From Primula veris (taxonomy: Eukaryota; Streptophyta; Magnoliopsida; Ericales; Primulaceae), in assembly GCA_963682055.1 (NCBI GenBank), contig OY821745.1:19713342-19777341 (forward strand): DNA of 64,000 nucleotides, in the 5' to 3' direction. A program made the position numbers and the translations under genes. A model generated the notes under the pieces. The model saw nothing but the letters and a program-made list of their open reading frames with translations, was not told where the DNA came from and ran no database searches. The number at the start of each line of letters is the position of its first letter. Positions within the stretch are counted from its first letter, which is position 1. Shown here piece after piece: positions 61,990 to 64,000 of this stretch.

Positions 61990-62770
61990 GTGTGAATGCA
62001 ATTTTATGGATGTGTATGCAATTTTCTAAATTGTGTATACACTTTCTTATTGTATATGAACTTTTTTGAATTGTGTATGGACATTCCGGTGTGTGTATGC
62101 CTTTTTTCGAATTGTGCATGCACTTTTCACGATTGTGTATGCACTTCTCCACGAATGTGCATGTATTTTTTGGATTGTGTATGCAAATTTCACGATTGTG
62201 TATGCATTTTTCCGCATTATGTATATACCTTTCTGTCTATAGAATGGCCCGGTTCTCCGACCGAACCATCACTATCTGCTTTCTACCACCAATACTGTCT
62301 GCTTTGGCCTAATTTCGTTCTCGCTTCTTCAGTCGCACGGATTTAAAAGTATTTGTTGATAAGAAAGAGTATACTCCTAACTTATATACCATATAAGCAC
62401 TACATACCTAGGTGATGTGTGTTAACTCACTTCTCTTTATCATGGTATTTCCGTTCAAAAATCGGGTCATTACAGTCTATGCACTTTTTTGAATGCGCAT
62501 GCATTTTTCTGATTGTGTATGCAATTGTTCTGGATTGTGTATGCACTTTCCGGACTGTGTATGTATTTATGTCGATTGTGTATGCACTTTTCGGATTGTG
62601 TATGCACTTTTTTGGATTGTTTATACAGTTTTATTGATTGTGTATGCTCTTCTGTTGATTGGGAATGCACTTTCTGAATTGTGCAAACATTTTTTCTTGA
62701 TTGTGTAAGCACTTTCTAGAGTTGTGTATGCACATTTATCGATTGTTGTGTATACACTTTTCTCGAATGG
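61990..62770. repeat. Two blocks of a TTGTGTATGCACTTTT repeat
   Basis: Block 1 (61990-62235) and block 2 (62475-62770) each contain about 10-12 copies of a short unit GATTGTGTATGCACTTTT(C/T) at a spacing of 20-30 bp. They are separated by 240 bp of unrelated sequence. Several frames stay open for 60-116 codons only because the unit lacks stops. Confidence 0.8.
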
Positions 62771-62929
62771 GTTTTTAATTTTTTATTTATATTTTTTTGT
62801 CCTTTTCTAAAAAAAATATTTTTTGAATTGTTTTTTGAATCTTTTGAAAATTTTCTATTCTTTATTTTTTGTTTGCATTTTTAAAATTTTTAATTTTTGG
62901 TATTTTTTGAATTGTTTTAAGTTGAAATT

Positions 62930-63030
62930 GGGTGGTGGTTGGCGGCAGCGACGGCGGTCTGGGAGCTCCGACGACATCTCCAGAGCTTCGATAGGCCACC
63001 ACCGTCGTCGCCAACTCACGGTCAAGTCGT
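62930..63030. repeat. GC-rich palindromic repeat, copy 1
   Basis: GGTTGGCGGCAGCGACGGCG on the left faces CCACCGTCGTCGCCAACTC on the right, about 40 bp apart, then GGTCAAGTCGTGGGTCGGA. It is related to copy 2 at 63655-63755. GC content contrasts sharply with the surroundings. Confidence 0.6.
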
Positions 63031-64000
63031 GGGTCGGAGTATGTGACCAAACTATATTTCAATTTGAAAATGGGTGGAGGTTGGAGGCGGCCAATGGTGG
63101 TGCTAGGAAATCTATTGGGTGGAACAATTTCAAGCTAAAACCAATTAGGGCAATATAGAAAACATTAATTTTCTCAAATAAATTTGGAAATTTGTTGTCA
63201 CTGTACAAGACAACCACACATTCTAAAACCATTGAGTCAATTATTTGCTAAATTCACTTTAATCTTCAATTTCTCAAGTAAACTATATTTATTGTCATAG
63301 TCTTTGAATTATTAACAAATTTGGGCTCAAATTCATAATTAGCTTTAATGTAATCTTCTTAAATCTTGCTGAGTCCAGATTAGAAAATAAAACTAAAAAG
63401 ACCAAGTACTATTTGAATAGAAACTATGGGAACCTTTCCAGTTTATCCTAATAGTAATACGCACAGTTAAACACAAAAGTCAAAACTAAAGCCAACTGGT
63501 GTGTCTTTTTCTCCATAATTTTCCTCATTCCTCTGCAAATGCCCTTTTTAACCTCACATCCACCCCAATATCCACTCAAAACTACAGGGATATTATAGTC
63601 ATCCAAAAAATTTAGAGGGGGTCATGTGAACCATCTAGATCCTTTATGGTTCTGCCACTGGTGGCGGCAGCGGTCCGTCGGAGCTCTGGCAATCTTGTCG
63701 GAACTCTGATGGACCACTACCGCCGCCGCCAACCCATGGACAAGTGGTGGGTCGAATTATTGGGATAACCTCTAATTGAAGAGGCAGGAAGTTAGAGTGG
63801 AGTGTGCTAGTTTTTTAGATGAGAAGAGAGAGTTTGGGGGAGAGAGTTCAAAAATAGAAATTAACACCTAAATGGAAGAAAATGTTTGTATTAACACTTT
63901 TTTAGAATATTGGACCTTGATTGCAACTTTTTTTGGTATTGTCCCAATTAAAAATCTACTAATAAGAAGTGATTAACATATAAAGAAAAGTCTAAGTTTC
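63031..64000. other. Right-end AT-rich DNA
   Basis: Apart from GC-rich copy 2 there is no gene, RNA or complete transposon I can recognise to the window end. Confidence 0.5.
63655..63755. repeat. GC-rich palindromic repeat, copy 2
   Basis: GGTGGCGGCAGCGGTCCGTC faces GACCACTACCGCCGCCGCCA, followed by GGACAAGTGGTGGGTCGAA, the same order as copy 1. It is probably a dispersed repeat; no gene is associated. Confidence 0.6.

Overview
This is nuclear DNA of a flowering plant, most likely a eudicot. It is AT-rich, has large introns with GT/AG borders, and is dominated by plant-type transposable elements: Ty1/copia, LINE, hAT-like and Stowaway MITEs, a Helitron and a CACTA end. I cannot name the species. 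I can support two host genes; almost everything else is transposon sequence in various stages of decay.

Gene 1 (minus strand, 21895 to 1924) is a complete WAT1-related/UMAMIT (nodulin MtN21, EamA-type) transporter. Seven exons join in frame into a 410-codon CDS, but the locus covers 20 kb because its introns carry insertions. Intron 1 holds three MITEs and a copia RNase H scrap. Intron 2 is mostly a LINE 3' end. Intron 3 has a Stowaway. Intron 4 (12.3 kb) holds a tandem duplication, nested hAT elements, a decayed copia element and a LINE fragment. Intron 6 has a hAT-like MITE. The start codon lies 539 bp from the 3' LTR of a copia element in the same orientation.

From 22435 to 30395 there is a minus-strand Ty1/copia element (copia-B) whose reverse transcriptase is split by a solo LTR with a perfect 5-bp target duplication. 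From about 30.6 to 36.7 kb lies a decayed copia element of the same family as those at 8.8-14.2 kb and 53.8-60.8 kb. From 36.7 to 41.2 kb I recognise nothing coding. From 41.4 to 47.5 kb there is a three-level nest: a LINE split by a plus-strand copia element (copia-C, lacking its integrase core), whose 3' LTR is split by a 251-bp Helitron. A CACTA-type end follows.

Gene 2 (minus strand, 50435 to 49309) is a small two-exon gene for a 142-residue acidic protein with an N-terminal myristoylation/palmitoylation signal; its function is unknown. The rest is satellite-like: a 31-bp minisatellite (51.2-52.2 kb), microsatellites, a 199-bp foldback element, the third decayed copia element with a 32-bp tandem repeat in or beside it, blocks of a short TGTATGCA-type repeat (62.0-62.8 kb) and a pair of GC-rich palindromic repeats (62.9-63.8 kb).

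No clearly new gene system is visible. The most unusual observations are polymerase III-like A/B-box modules recurring inside the hAT-like MITEs, the dated nests with exact target-site duplications, and motif arrays inside LTR and leader sequences.
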